This document shows positions 1 to 10,807 of a stretch of DNA of 64,000 nt, piece after piece. Under the pieces are notes generated by a model. That model saw only the letters and a program-made list of their open reading frames with translations, searched no databases and was not told the origin of the DNA. Source of the DNA: Sarcomyxa edulis (taxonomy: Eukaryota; Basidiomycota; Agaricomycetes; Agaricales; Mycenaceae); contig QUOL01000004.1 of the NCBI GenBank assembly GCA_009761415.1, forward strand, positions 930,001 to 994,000. Reading direction: 5' to 3'. Made by a program: the position numbers and the translations under genes. Position 1 is the stretch's first letter. Each line of letters begins with the position of its first letter.

Positions 1-2316
1 GAATAGCACAAGTAAAGCAATAGAGGTATAACTGCAAAGTTGTTGCTCAAGTTCGCAACCCATGCTAGACGGTCCGCTTCCGTCTGTCCCCAAGGAGCAC
101 AATGAGGACTCGGAAGCCGTCTCCGGCATTTTACGATCTGCGTTTCGAAAGAGCTAGCCATGACCTTAGTGATGTGTAAGGTCGGGGGGGATCGACGCCG
201 AAACCGAGGGCACTTCCTCACCAAGGATCCGCAGATTCTCTCGTTGCGATTGGCTCTCTTTTCCGGGGCGCTTGTGTCCAAGTTTATCCGTTTATTTCTG
301 TTAGTCTTCCACCTATGTGTGCTATAGATAGCGTTCGGCATCCTGGCTTAATATACTTGGATCTCAGTAAATCAAAATGCGAGGGTCTAAATCAAAATCA
401 GACCTCGCTTTCCTGGATGAATAGTGCTATATGGGCCTGCATGGAGACTCCATGTCAATGCAAAAACAAGGGGCAATCTCTCTGATGCTCGCACAAATAT
501 TGGGAGACGACTCAGATAGACAATCAATCAACTTGATACATCGAAGATGAAGGTCCTTGTTGTAAAACATCGACGGTCCGGTATGAGGTCGGTAATTACC
601 TGGACCAAAATGTCAGCTTGAACGGACCCGTCGATGCCACTCGGGTGCCATAGGAGCAAATCGGGACGTGCAAGATTGGAATCTTCGAGAGATAACTTCA
701 CTAGTCATGTGCATAGCTAACACGAATATCGTTCGCCTCAAATCGAGCAGAACGGGCTTCACGGTATCGTGGGGTTATGGGTAGCTGTAGGATACTGTGA
801 TATAGACGGTCAACAACTGTTTGCGATGGACAACGGAAGGTCGTACCTATATAAAGAACAGCAGTAGACAATCGGGTTCTGAGTTCATTCTTAGGGTGAT
901 CTCTCAATACAATTTTAGCTGCCCAAGCTAAAATTGTATGCATCGGTCCAGGTACAACAAATATCACAGCAGGTGATCGCCTGCGGCCTGTAAGAAGGTT
1001 GAGTAACTGGGGTAAGCAAAAGCGCAGTACACACCACAAGGGGCCCTTGGAAGGAGTGGTTGATTATACTTAGTGTTTCGGACAGACAAAGCCGTTGAAC
1101 ATGCTGAACCCGTTCTTAGCAGAAGAAAACACAGCTAGACCGATCATTCGCAGCTGTTGAATGTGTCATTCTCAGTTTGGACCTTATTGGACCTTAGAAT
1201 CAAGTAACTCGGGGGAGTCGTAACTGCCAAGGGCGTCAACTGGTAGCACTGCATGAAATTGATTAGACAGCTCACGGAGAGAGACTCGGCCTGATTCAAT
1301 TTGGGACGACACCGTATCATCGGAATCAGAGAATAAGCCGTTGCATTATAAAGATAGACGTTACAACACGGAGGATTTACAGTTCAGTTTATACGTCAGG
1401 AGATTGACGTGGCTAGACGATGGACGAGCATAGCCCGGGCGTTGGGCTATCAGAAACATGCGTTTGACTGCGAGCTAAGGGTGTGACAATATGCTCAAGG
1501 ACGTTACAAAGCGCAATAGACCCCAAGAAATTGTACCGTTCCGAGAATATCGAGTTATTACGGTCGGCCAAAAGCCACGGCTACATGGAAAACCTCAGGC
1601 CCGATCGAGAGTTCTGAGAAAGGTGATACGCAACGAAGATCCATAGACCAAGCACAAGCACAAGAGTAGGATCAGCTCCAGAACGTCCTTCAAGTCTAGT
1701 GGCGCGAGCTTTTGCAAGACAGAGGGTGCCTTTCTTATCAACGTAGAAGGATCACCGTGTCAGAGAGAGGGAAATTGCGCGTCTTTTAACGTCAATGTGA
1801 TGTTGTTGCGACCGTTCAGGCTCAGCTCTCACTAAAGTAGATTTCAAGACTGTATCGCGGCGTCAATTACATGTCGATGGGCAGAGAATGAAAGACACGA
1901 ACCGACTATGCGATATTGTGACTTACTGGCTGACGGTGGAGAGTAGACGAAATCAATAGCGCGTGCAGATGAGATGAAGCTATCACGGCACATGTCTTGT
2001 ATACCTTTCGTATACGTTGGTGCTGAGTGCTTTCAATTGATTGGGAGTACCCTATACCAGGCATGCTTCGCAGAGTACGAGTATTTAGAGAGTAATTGGC
2101 GATGGGGAGCGGGAGGAAAGACGCGCTGCTTACATAATAGGGCCGGACACTGTTTTTCTTGAAATTGAGACTCCGCCATGTGCCATTTTTTTTGAGTTGA
2201 TGATTTTTGGACTTCATCGATTCGTCGGACAGCGCGTCAATCCTCCATCCTCCTTCCCTGTACATATCCTCAACAAATCCTTCTCTTCTTCATCCGTTTT
2301 ATTCGTAAAGAAAAGA
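1..2316. other. Left-edge region without a recognisable gene
   Basis: I see no open frame with family resemblance, no convincing intron-exon structure and no transposase or RNA gene here. The short open frames present look like chance. The last roughly 100 bases before position 2317 are pyrimidine-rich and are presumably the OLA1 promoter and 5' leader. A perfect 14-bp inverted repeat at 907-939 is listed separately. The region could hold decayed mobile DNA, but nothing in it lets me name a family. Confidence 0.5.
907..939. repeat. Perfect 14-bp inverted repeat with 5-nt loop
   Basis: The arms 907-920 and 926-939 are exact reverse complements, separated by GCCCA. Transcribed RNA would form a strong hairpin. 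There is no adjacent gene to which it could serve as a terminator, and no target-site duplication is obvious. Its role is unknown. Confidence 0.6.
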
Positions 2317-4628
2317 ATGCCTCCCAAGAAAGCACAAGCACCCGAGAAGAAAACCCTTCTCGGAAGACCAAGTAACAATCTCAAGATCGGAATCGTAGGT
2401 TTGTTTGCTCAAAATGTCTCTTTTTCTTTCTCTCATACTCTCCTCTTTTTTTCCCTGCTAGGTCTACCCAATGTCGGAAAATCCTCCTTTTTCAACGCTC
2501 TCTCGGATACCGGTACGTTTCGAAGAAAATTTTCATCGATTACCGTCTAACACCAGCATGGATATAGACCTAGGCAAAGCTGCTAATTTCCCATACGCGA
2601 CTATCAATCCTGAAGAAGCTCGTATTCCTGTTCCGGATGAACGATTCGAATGGCTTTGCGAAGCTTATAAAACCCACACCCGCATACCCGCGTTCTTGAC
2701 TTGCATCGATATTGCAGGTCTAACAGCCGTAAGCTCCTAGAGTCACCGTATAGTCACTCCGTACCGACCGTAATTACAGGGTGCATCTACGGGAGCAGGT
2801 CTCGGTAACTCTTTCCTCTCACATGTCCGTGCCGTCGATGGAATTTTCCAAGTCGTTCGTGCATTCGATGATTCTGAAGTCATTCACGTCGAGGGCGACG
2901 TCAATCCTCTTCGGGATATGGAGATTATCCAGACTGAGCTCCGACTGAAAGATATCGAGTGGGTGGAGAAGGCTTTGGAGACTCTCAAGAAGACCGGAAG
3001 ATCTCTGGGTAGCTCTAGCTTGGCAGACAAGGCAAGAAAGGAAGAAATTGTGCGTTCTTTACTCTTCTACTTCAACATGATCAACGATTGAACAATATCA
3101 TTTGGTCGCAGGCAACAGTCGAGAAGATCTACAAGGTCCTCACCGTCGACGAGAAGGACGTACGTAAAGTAGAATGGAACAATAAAGAGGTGATTGCCCT
3201 TTCCCATCGTTTCTTAGCTCTGTTTTTCGGCATTGCTATCCTTCGTATCTACATGATGAAAAAGAGCTCATATAGCTCGATAACCCAGCTCGTTGAGGCG
3301 GGAGTAACGCCCCATATATGCCTTTGAGATAAAAGTTTCTTCTGACCTGTACTTTTGGCATCCCTATCGTTCTGTTTTTTTGATCATACATGACTATGGC
3401 TATGGTGCTAATACAATTTTCTTCATAGGTGAATCAAGCGTTTCCTGTTTTTGCTATGTTTCTTGTTTCTAGATCTTGTTTCTTCCCCGACACCATCCAT
3501 ATGATGAAAAAGAGCTCACAAAGCTCGATAACCCAGCTCGTTGAGGCGGGAGTAACGCCCCACATATGCCTTTGAGATAAAAGTTCTTTCTGACCTTGCC
3601 CTTTTCTACCTTTCCATCCGTTCATCCGTCATCCGTCATCCCGCAGACTTGCCTTACTGACCACAGTCGGCTCTTTTCATAGATCGACGTTGTCAACGGT
3701 CTCCAACTCCTCACTGCCAAACCCGTTACATACCTCGTCAACTTGAGCGAGAAGGATTATGTTCGCAAGAAGAACAAGTGGTGCGTTTTGGTCTCTCTTG
3801 CATTACGTTCCGTTTCTTTTTTCGTCTGGTGTATCTTTTCAATTGCCTTCGATCGTGCCCGCCCACTTCTACATGATGAAAAAGAGCTCTCAAGCTCGAA
3901 TAACCCAGCTCGTTGAGGAGGGAGTAACGCCCCACTATTCCTTTGAGATAAATGTTTTTCCTGACCCCATTTTCTTCTTTGCCTTGTCCATCTCTTGTCT
4001 CCTTCGTGTTTTTGACAATGGACTGACCCTCATTTTTTCCCCTTCCCATCAAGGCTCGCCAAAATCAAGGGATGGATCGACGTCCACAACCCTGGTGACC
4101 CACTGATTCCTTTCTCTGTTGCTCTCGAAGAGCGTCTCGCCCCCATGACCGATGAGGAGAAGGAAGAAGAACAGAAAAAGGTTGGCGCACAGAGCGCCCT
4201 CGGGAAGATCACGCAAGCTGGTTATAGTAGTCTCGATGTAAGCACCCCCCCTCCTTCTTGCAATGCATCGCCGTACTCACACCCTATTCTACTCCTTCAT
4301 CTAGCTCATCCATTACTTCACATGTGGACCACAAGAAGTCCGCGCATGGACCATCCGAAAAGGAACCAAAGCCCCTCAAGCAGCTGGTGTTATACATTCC
4401 GATTTCGAGCACAAGTTTGTGTGCGGTGAGATTATGTCTTATGAGGATTTGAAGGAGCATGGGAGCGAGTCGGCTGTGAAGGCTGCTGGGAAGTTAAGGC
4501 AGCAGGGGAAGCCTTATGAGAGTGAGTTTTCCCCCCTCCGCCATGAGTGTGTATCTAACTGACGTGTGTGGCGCCTTTTCTCTCCAGTGGTGGACGGAGA
4601 TATTGCCTATTGGAAATCGGGTGCTTGA
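2317..4628 (+). CDS. OLA1: Obg-like ATPase 1 (YchF/OLA1 family)
   Basis: Nine exons: 2317-2398, 2462-2512, 2568-2728, 2780-3049, 3112-3189, 3683-3780, 4054-4237, 4305-4521 and 4588-4628 (393 aa, the usual family length). The family consists of cytosolic P-loop ATPases that bind ribosomes and act in translation and stress control. The P-loop GLPNVGKSS is at about residues 28-36, and the G4 region reads NLSE, as in YchF proteins, where ATP is preferred over GTP. The C-terminal third is a TGS-like domain ending in the conserved [10 protein letters not shown] tail. Start chosen because the MPPKKA opening matches eukaryotic OLA1. Two introns are unusually long (3190-3682 and 3781-4053) and carry three snoRNA-like elements, so OLA1 is also a snoRNA host gene. 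Identification is firm; exon joins all keep frame. Confidence 0.95.
3253..3345 (+). ncRNA. C/D-box snoRNA-like element, copy 1 (snR69-like)
   Basis: Box C ATGATGA at 3253-3259 and box D CTGA at 3342-3345 bracket a 93-nt sequence inside an OLA1 intron, the usual location for fungal C/D snoRNAs. Internally there is a GAGCT/AGCTC hairpin, a guide AACCCAGCTCG directly before a D'-like TTGA, and a GGCG/CGCC hairpin. The guide can pair (11 bp with one G-U) with the conserved 25S rRNA stretch UGAGCUGGGUU. The fifth nucleotide before D' then faces the C known from yeast as Cm2948, the snR69 target (numbering recalled, not computed). Conservation among three copies supports function. Confidence 0.75.
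3421..3436 (+). other. Zero-length exon / recursive splice point in OLA1
   Basis: An acceptor (cttcatag, ending at 3428) is followed immediately by a donor (gtgaat, from 3429). Splicing 3190-3428 and then 3429-3682 would remove two introns of 239 and 254 nt in succession with no exon between. Each half holds one snoRNA copy 63 or 72 nt after its donor, and the conserved protein needs no residues here. Tandem duplication of a whole snoRNA-bearing intron is the simplest explanation. Confidence 0.6.
3501..3593 (+). ncRNA. C/D-box snoRNA-like element, copy 2
   Basis: Box C is at 3501-3507 and box D at 3590-3593. It is nearly identical to copy 1; differences fall mainly in the small hairpin loop and the few bases just before box D. 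The guide and D'-like box are unchanged. It lies in the second half of the duplicated intron, downstream of the AG|GT junction at 3428/3429. Confidence 0.75.
3873..3964 (+). ncRNA. C/D-box snoRNA-like element, copy 3
   Basis: Box C is at 3873-3879 and box D at 3961-3964, in the next OLA1 intron (3781-4053). It is more diverged than copies 1 and 2, with a shorter first loop and one base change in the GGCG stem. The guide AACCCAGCTCG and the following TTGA are retained. This pattern fits selection on the guide rather than on the flanks. Confidence 0.72.
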
Positions 4629-5092
4629 GCGTTGGTGTTGCGGTGGATGTTGTGTATTCTGCATGTATAGGAAGAGGAATGGTTGTATATTGAACTTTGA
4701 GAAGAATACTATGTATCGCTGGATGAACTTTGAACGTCTTGCGCATGCGTGAAATGATCGGTAAAATCTTCAAAAGATTGTAGCCTCCTACGCGTTGAAT
4801 CTGGACGTCCTTGGGCACGTACGTATAGCTCAGCGCTCAACGTTAGCCGTATGTCTCAGACCATCAGCTTGCTGGATATGATCTGACGCAAGCATCTATT
4901 TCGAGTTATTCTGCATCTAAATATACGACATAGAAGCCTCTTTCAACTTCGCCTTGATCTCCGAGAGTCATTCTACTCTACCATGGATCGCATACCCGTC
5001 TAACTCGTTCATATCGACCACGAACAACCAATATCCACCCCGAGCAAAGAGAAAACCCACCATTACTGAAATTCTCACACTGGGAAGTCATC
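4629..5092. other. Intergenic region OLA1 to PLP-homeostasis gene
   Basis: About 460 bp serving as OLA1 3' region and promoter of the next gene in the same direction. No open frame, repeat or RNA gene was recognised in it. Confidence 0.5.
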
Positions 5093-6159
5093 ATGAGAGC
5101 TAAAATGCTTTACGTACGTTCTTTTTTGCGACTTTGCATGAGCTTCAAATTCGCGATCGCTCATCCTCGCTTCCTCTCACATCGACATCTTCCTCTCAGG
5201 AGTCATCTTGTGCGCCTTCAGACCACGATGGCATTGGCATCGTCCCCCGAACGAGCTTCTGAGCTCGTGGACTGTCTGGCAGAAATCAAGACGCGAGTTC
5301 AGCGCGCTTCGTCCTCGTCCTCATCCTCTAGCCCGACCTTGATAGCTGTATCGAAATATAAACCTCCTTCCGACATTCTTACGTGCTACGAGAATGGTCA
5401 AATCGATTTTGGAGAGAATTATGTGCAGGAGCTGGTAGACAAGGCTGAGCAGGTGAGTAGTTATTCGTGCTTTTTCTTCTCATCTCATCTTGCCAACCGT
5501 CCGACTATAGCTACCCCGCGAGATACAATGGCACTTCATAGGTACTCTCCAATCGAATAAAGCTAAAATCCTTGCTGGTCAGTACGCACGCTCGTGGTAC
5601 GCGATATCGATATTTGTACTGACAGATCACGGTCATTACAGCAATACCCAATCTAAACGCGATTCAAACTCTTACATCAGAAAAGGCTGCCACAGCCTTG
5701 GACAAAGCACTTCCTGTGGACAGGTCCTCGCCTCTGAACGTCTTCATTCAAATCAACACTTCAGGCGAATCGTCTAAATCTGGACTCTCTCCTCTTTCTC
5801 TATTGAGCGCGGAATCAGTCGAAGCGGAACTCCCTCGACTGGCTAGGCATATCGTTCAAACGTGCCCACGGCTCCGACTGAAAGGCTTGATGACTATCGG
5901 GTCACTAGAGCAGTCTCTTGGTGCCGAGGAGGATAATCAGGATTTTAAAAAGCTGAGGGACACACGAGACGCGCTGCAGCATATTTTGGAGAAGGAATTT
6001 GGTGCGGGTGAGGGGGCTGGGAGATGGGGTGAGGATGGGACGGGACGACTGTTGTTGAGCATGGGGATGTCGAGTGATTTTGAAGCGGCCATAAAAGGTG
6101 GTAGTGATATTGTGAGAGTGGGGACTGGGATATTTGGTGGGCGTCCACCAAAATCATGA
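5093..6159 (+). CDS. PLPBP: Pyridoxal-phosphate homeostasis protein (YggS/PROSC family)
   Basis: Exons 5093-5452, 5511-5577 and 5642-6159 (314 aa). The family binds PLP on a lysine in a single TIM-barrel domain and buffers cellular vitamin B6; no catalytic reaction is established. The PLP lysine is K88 in AVSKYK. FGENYVQEL, WHFIGTLQSNK and the C-terminal GSDIVRVGTGIFGGR phosphate-binding segment are all present. Two starts are possible: 5093 gives an Arg-rich, acid-free leader of about 45 residues resembling a mitochondrial targeting peptide, while the ATG at 5228 would give a cytosolic form. Its 3' part is duplicated at 9555-9885. A poly-Ser run follows residue 72. Confidence 0.93.
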
Positions 6160-6877
6160 TTTTCACTTAGGATCTTTCTTCTTTTAATGGTCTTATGCCT
6201 TTGACGTATTCATTATAGAATTATATATGAAGACTTGCGTCTCTGCTGTTACGTGGTCGAACCTCCGGACTCCCGCTGAACCTCTGGAATGACCGACGGC
6301 TGTCAGCGTAAGTTCGAACCACAACCCTTCCGGACTTGATTCGTTATTTGGATGCATGTCCGATGCCAAACATCGATAGCCTCAACGACCACGAATATTC
6401 AGACAATAACTAATCCCGCACCCCTAGTACTCATCGACGCATCCTCAACCTGTCACTAATCGCTTCCCCCTCAAGCTCAAGACTCGAGCGGATGTTTTGC
6501 TTTTGGACCGCTCCTTCAAGAGATATCTGGGATTGCCAATTACCGTCAGAATATTCTGGTCTAAGTACTCCAACTCTCTGGCCTTGGACAAAGCCCTCGC
6601 CTTAAAGGCTCCATGTGGTCGATTACTAGGCCATAGTACTCGTGCGTACAACAACCTCTCTTGATATCGTAAGACTTGTCAATGCAACTCCAGCTTCGTT
6701 CGGTCATTTGTACATTTCCAACGAACGAGTGGCACCGCATTGAACGGTGCCAAAAAAGCCCTCAAGTTTTCAGCCCAGTTTCTTGCCGTCAAAGTCTCAT
6801 TTTCCCTAGAACATCCAGCGACTATTAGACACGTTGAGAGGATTTTGGATTGCCGTTGTAAATATATAACGATAGGA
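6160..6877. other. Intergenic region between convergent PLPBP and GH79
   Basis: About 720 bp between two convergent genes. No supported gene. A short stretch near 6350-6405 resembles one near 10388-10435, which suggests that the duplication of the PLPBP 3' end also included downstream flank. Confidence 0.45.
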
Positions 6878-9059
6878 TCAGGGCGAGGAAATGGGACATT
6901 GCAGTATGTAGCAAGTCCACGTAAAGTTCAAGAGAACAACTTCGGTGGCTTGAATATCGAGTCCATCCCCGACCTCACAGATTTCAATAGACGGCGTCCC
7001 GTTCGGTCTTGCATCGCTTGTCTCGTATGTCTGGCCACCCCATTTCAGACCAGACACATCATCAGCATGCCTTGTGAAAAGATTTCAGTGACGTGTCTTC
7101 GACAACGAGTACACATCAGCTTACCCGATAGCCAACCTCTTCACCGTCATACTCGTCGGTTCAAGTCCACTCCCACTGAAATCCAGATTGATATGGATGC
7201 TGGTTCTGTTTGTGGCGCCTGTGAGGAATGCTTGTGAATTAATAAGTACTGCTCGTGCCAAATGTTCGCCCTCGTAGAACGCATATCCAGAGATCCGAGT
7301 GTTGTTGATGGTGAGTTCCACCGCTTGGGTGCAGCCGCTGGTACCGATAGCTTCTGCAGAAATAATGGCTGCATAATACTGCGGCTGCACATGAGGGGCG
7401 AGTGGCGTAGATAGTAGTGTCCCATCTAAGATCGATCGTGTGAGGGTGACTGGTTGGATCTGTGGAACGTCGTCAATGTTTAACCCAGATAATGCATGCA
7501 TATGAGTTTTACCAGGTTGTATTTGTACCCAATACCTGTCGAGTGTGATTATCAGGATGGTGAGGACCGATAATGAAGGTGATGCGGCTGGTCGTACCTT
7601 CATGGAAAAAGAGGCGCGAAATTCCGATTTGGGATGCAAATAATGAATAATCCAGTGCCCATAGAGCTGCACCTGCAGTATTACTCAATTCGGGGGCCCC
7701 ATGATTGGCATAACTGCGATCTGTGAATCTTGCACGATTACTGTCGACAAATGATCCGACATACCTATTAGTTTCTCCCAAAACGTACTCCAAACTGTTC
7801 TGATGGGTAGCTACGATGTCAGGAGTGAATTGGGAAAGGTTGCTTCGGATGTTTGACTTGGTCATCAAATCCTGAAGTAATCCAGAGCCGTTCCCGACAA
7901 ATCCGCTGTAATGATGCTGCGAGATTCTGGTCAACCGAAGCGGGAGTCCTCAGAAATTGTTAAAACGATGGATGCAGTCTACTCACGCAGCAATGAGAGG
8001 CCCTGGCTCAGACGAAAGTATGCCTGCGTCGAAGATACCTTGGGCAGTGAAGCCCGGGGTGGTGAGCGGGAACCCTGCGAATGCCCCACCGATGAATTTG
8101 GGTCCATGTGTTACAGACAGACCTAGCGCAGTAGAGACGTTGGTGGCGAAAGTTATCCATCTTGATACGAGGAAGACAATCTATTGAGATCAATGTATGA
8201 TATGACGAAAGTTTGCTCACTCGCTGGTATACTGTGTGACACTATAGTTAATACTTCTCAAGCCATTCAAACTGTACACATCAGCTTTATTTGAATCGAA
8301 TGAGGGACAGCTGCTCGTATGAAAGTAGATACCGCATACCTTCGTTTCCAATTTCAAAATAATCTAGGACAATCCCTGCGCCCTTGACTGCAGGGGACGC
8401 AAAGGCCGCAGAAATGGATTTCGCCTCCAAAACCGCATTCGTCAAGTTATCTGATCCAAGGTTCAGACCTGGGAAAGGTGAGATCGGAGGAATGGCTGGG
8501 TCAAAGGAGGTCAAACATACCCCATATGACATGAGTACCTATGAAAGATAAATGACCGTGACTTCGACATGAGTGCACCAGCAAAACTCCAATTTGGACT
8601 CTTACCAGGAGGGAGATGGGAAGCAAGGAGATAGTATCCATCGCTAACTGTTATATTGGTTGCTTCCGGATATGGTACGATATCAGTCGCAGCTGGAAAT
8701 ATTGCGGTGGAAAACTGATACGCGTTCTTCAGGACGGTACAAAGAATGCACAGCAAAACACTCACCTGAACGTTCGCGTCGAAGGTAGTGTGATCTTCAG
8801 AGTCGGCGCCTATCCTGATGTGAGGTGGCTCTCCGCTAAGTATCTTCAGATTGTCGAGAGCGTTGAGGAAGAACTGGTTTTTCGAAGTGGTTCCTGCCCA
8901 GTCTGTCCATCTATCTTGTTCGATTGAGAGAGAGATTAGTGAAGGCGACAGATTTGGAGATCCAGTGGGCGGAGCGAGGGCAATGGGTACATTGAGGGCC
9001 GAAACATATGCGATAAGAGCAAGGACTCGGAATACGGAAAGATAGAGCGTCGGGCTCAT
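6878..9059 (-). CDS. GH79 beta-glucuronidase, secreted
   Basis: Ten exons, 5' to 3' on the minus strand: 9059-8766, 8714-8606, 8538-8521, 8468-8340, 8284-8221, 8160-7987, 7926-7598, 7535-7513, 7459-7125 and 7070-6878 (555 aa). A hydrophobic N-terminal signal peptide (about 1-21) predicts secretion. GH79 enzymes cleave glucuronic acid from proteoglycan or arabinogalactan side chains. The acid/base is probably E183 in EIGNE; by analogy with characterised fungal GH79 the nucleophile is probably E314 in GETN. The C-terminal beta domain contains SGYAFYE and SMTVKRLAIG. Two exons are only 18 and 23 nt, yet both are required to restore conserved sequence (WGLN, GIGYKYNL). The last residues after VLLNF may be an extension. 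Several N-glycosylation sequons are visible. Confidence 0.88.
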
Positions 9060-9553
9060 GGTAAGGTCATTTACCAACAGTGCTCCTGCGACCTTTTTAT
9101 GCACAGGAAGATCTCAGGGGTGAGATGCCTCGAGATGTTGTAGGGTGTCAATACAAGCATGCGAGAAGTCATGGTGTCATGTTGGTGCATTTGGGCATGC
9201 GCTGTTCGAACACTCCTCAGAGAACTCAGGTACCTTTGACCCGTCGGCAGCACAGAAGCATAACGGCATTGACCCGTTGGCGGCACGAAGGCATGAAAAC
9301 GGAAGACGACTAGAATAGTCTCGCGAGTCAACAAGCTTTTCATCGATAGTACCTCGTGCTCACAAGATTCTTTGTAGGACAATGTCAAATATTCCCGGCA
9401 GCATCGTTTCAGATGGGTATAAGAGCAGGTGACGACCAAGCCTTCGAACTTACATGTTCAGAAAAGATGAACGCCTGGGAGCCCCGGGCCGATGTGCTAG
9501 GCTCGAGACCAGCCTGACCAGTGTCAAAGAAAGAAACGAGGCAATTTTCGTTC
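9060..9553. other. GH79 promoter region and unassigned DNA
   Basis: Upstream of the minus-strand GH79 gene. Two imperfect direct repeats of about 31 bp beginning with GACCCGT lie near 9236-9300. No gene is recognised before the duplicated PLPBP fragment begins. Confidence 0.4.
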
Positions 9554-9554
9554 T

Positions 9555-9885
9555 AAAGTGCCCACGGCTCCAATTGAGAGGCTTGATGACTATCGGGGCG
9601 CTGGAACAGTCTCTCGGTGCGGAGGAGGAGAACCAGTATTTCAGGAAGTTGAGAGACACACGGGACGCGTTGCAGCATATAATGGAGAAGGAATTTAGTT
9701 CGGGTGAGCCTGAGGACGCTGGGAAATGGGGATCATGGGGTGAGAATGGTACTGTATGGATGTTGTCGAGCATAGGGATGTCGAGGGGTTTCAAATCGGC
9801 TATAAAGGGTGGTAGTGAATCTAGTGATATCGTGATTTGGAGAGTGGGGACTGGAATGTTTGGTGGATGTCCAGCGGAGAGTTGA
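9555..9885 (+). pseudogene. Truncated duplicate of the PLPBP 3' end
   Basis: Translation in one frame closely follows the last third of the gene at 5093-6159, from CPRLQLRGLMTIGALEQSLG to a stop at 9885. The PLP-binding lysine and the first two-thirds of the barrel are missing. Relative to the parent it carries extra residues in the phosphate-binding segment (GGSESSDIVIW versus GGSDIV), which would disturb that loop. The frame is still open and extends upstream to 9454 with unrelated sequence, so a short transcript is possible. Best read as a partial segmental duplication; a functional short protein is unlikely. Confidence 0.8.
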
Positions 9886-10807
9886 TCTATCACGTATAGC
9901 TTTTCATTTCGATGGTGGTCTTCACGATCATATGCATGTTGTTTCAGAGCACTCCGGTATTCAAGTAGCCCTGCACACTGCACTCGATAACGCGTAAAGT
10001 TGAAGGCATTGAAGCAAAGGAGGGATCGAGGCAGTCACTGTCAGGCCGCAGTTTAACTTTTGAAAGTTACAAGAGGTTACAAGTACTACCGTGACGATCA
10101 ACCGTGACGCGTGACGGGTACCGGATTCGAGAACGACTATTCTTAGCGAGACGCTGTACATTGTCCGGATTGTATCAGGCTGGCTAGGTCATACTTGGCC
10201 AAAGCCCAAGAATATGCGTTTGGCTGACTTCAGAGGAGGAAACGAAGGACGTCCGTTCGGTTACGATCGTACATTGCAAGGTCATAAACATTCCGTTCTA
10301 TCATGTTGGCCAAGTCAGACTTAGCCAAGGGGTGGGATTGGCCCTTTGGCTAACTTCGAGCCCGGACGCCCAAGCGACAAAAGTATGTTTGGCTGCATGT
10401 CGCATGCCAAATATCGATAGCCTAATTCGTATGACCACGGATCATCCATCTTGCAAACATCTCCAATTTGTTGCCAATTTGTTTCTAATCCCATCCATCC
10501 TGGGCACGATCCTCTCACGAAATTGTAGTCTGATTCTTGACAGGATAATCCAAATGCTCAAAGCAACATCCAAGACCACGACTGTTTCCGTGTGACTAGC
10601 CATGCATATGGTAACTACTCGACTGGTATCGGCAAGCTCAGCTCAGTGGACATAGTCACCTGTTTTGACAGAAACTTCCAACGATTTATAAGACTCTTTG
10701 TCTGGGTTCAAAGCTCGAGATCGTATAAATACGGAAGGAGATCTTATCGTTCCACACCTCCCTCCGATAACTCTTACGCCTCTTACGCCACTTACACTGC
10801 ATCTACA
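9886..10807. other. Duplication flank and GST promoter region
   Basis: About 920 bp. Part near 10388-10435 resembles the flank downstream of PLPBP near 6350-6405. Short motifs around GTTTGGCT recur at about 10215, 10337 and 10385. The final 100 bp form the GST core promoter. No gene was recognised. Confidence 0.45.
10724..10731 (+). promoter_or_regulatory. TATA box of the GST gene
   Basis: TATAAATA lies 77 nt upstream of the GST start codon, a normal position for a TATA element with a short leader. The leader after it contains CTTACGCC-type repeats. Assignment rests on motif and position only. Confidence 0.6.

Noticed and set aside
701..1039. 112-codon minus-strand frame
   Set aside because: No family resemblance, no supporting splice structure, overlaps the palindrome; length expected by chance.
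6240..6325. Possible tRNA because of GTTCGAAC near 6313 and GGTCGAACC near 6253
   Set aside because: No matching acceptor stem or anticodon arm can be drawn on either strand.
7072..7124. GH79 ending at the stop right after KRLAIG
   Set aside because: That stop lies inside a clear intron (gtaagc...cacaag); splicing restores the conserved HADDVSGLKWGGQTYET C-terminus.
6740..7237. 165-codon plus-strand frame opposite the GH79 3' end
   Set aside because: It is antisense to the last two GH79 exons, which are strongly supported by conserved sequence; composition is not gene-like.
9480..9530. Text resembling a primate Alu (GCTCGAGACCAGCCTGACCA-like)
   Set aside because: Only a short chance resemblance in fungal DNA; no poly-A tail, no further similarity.
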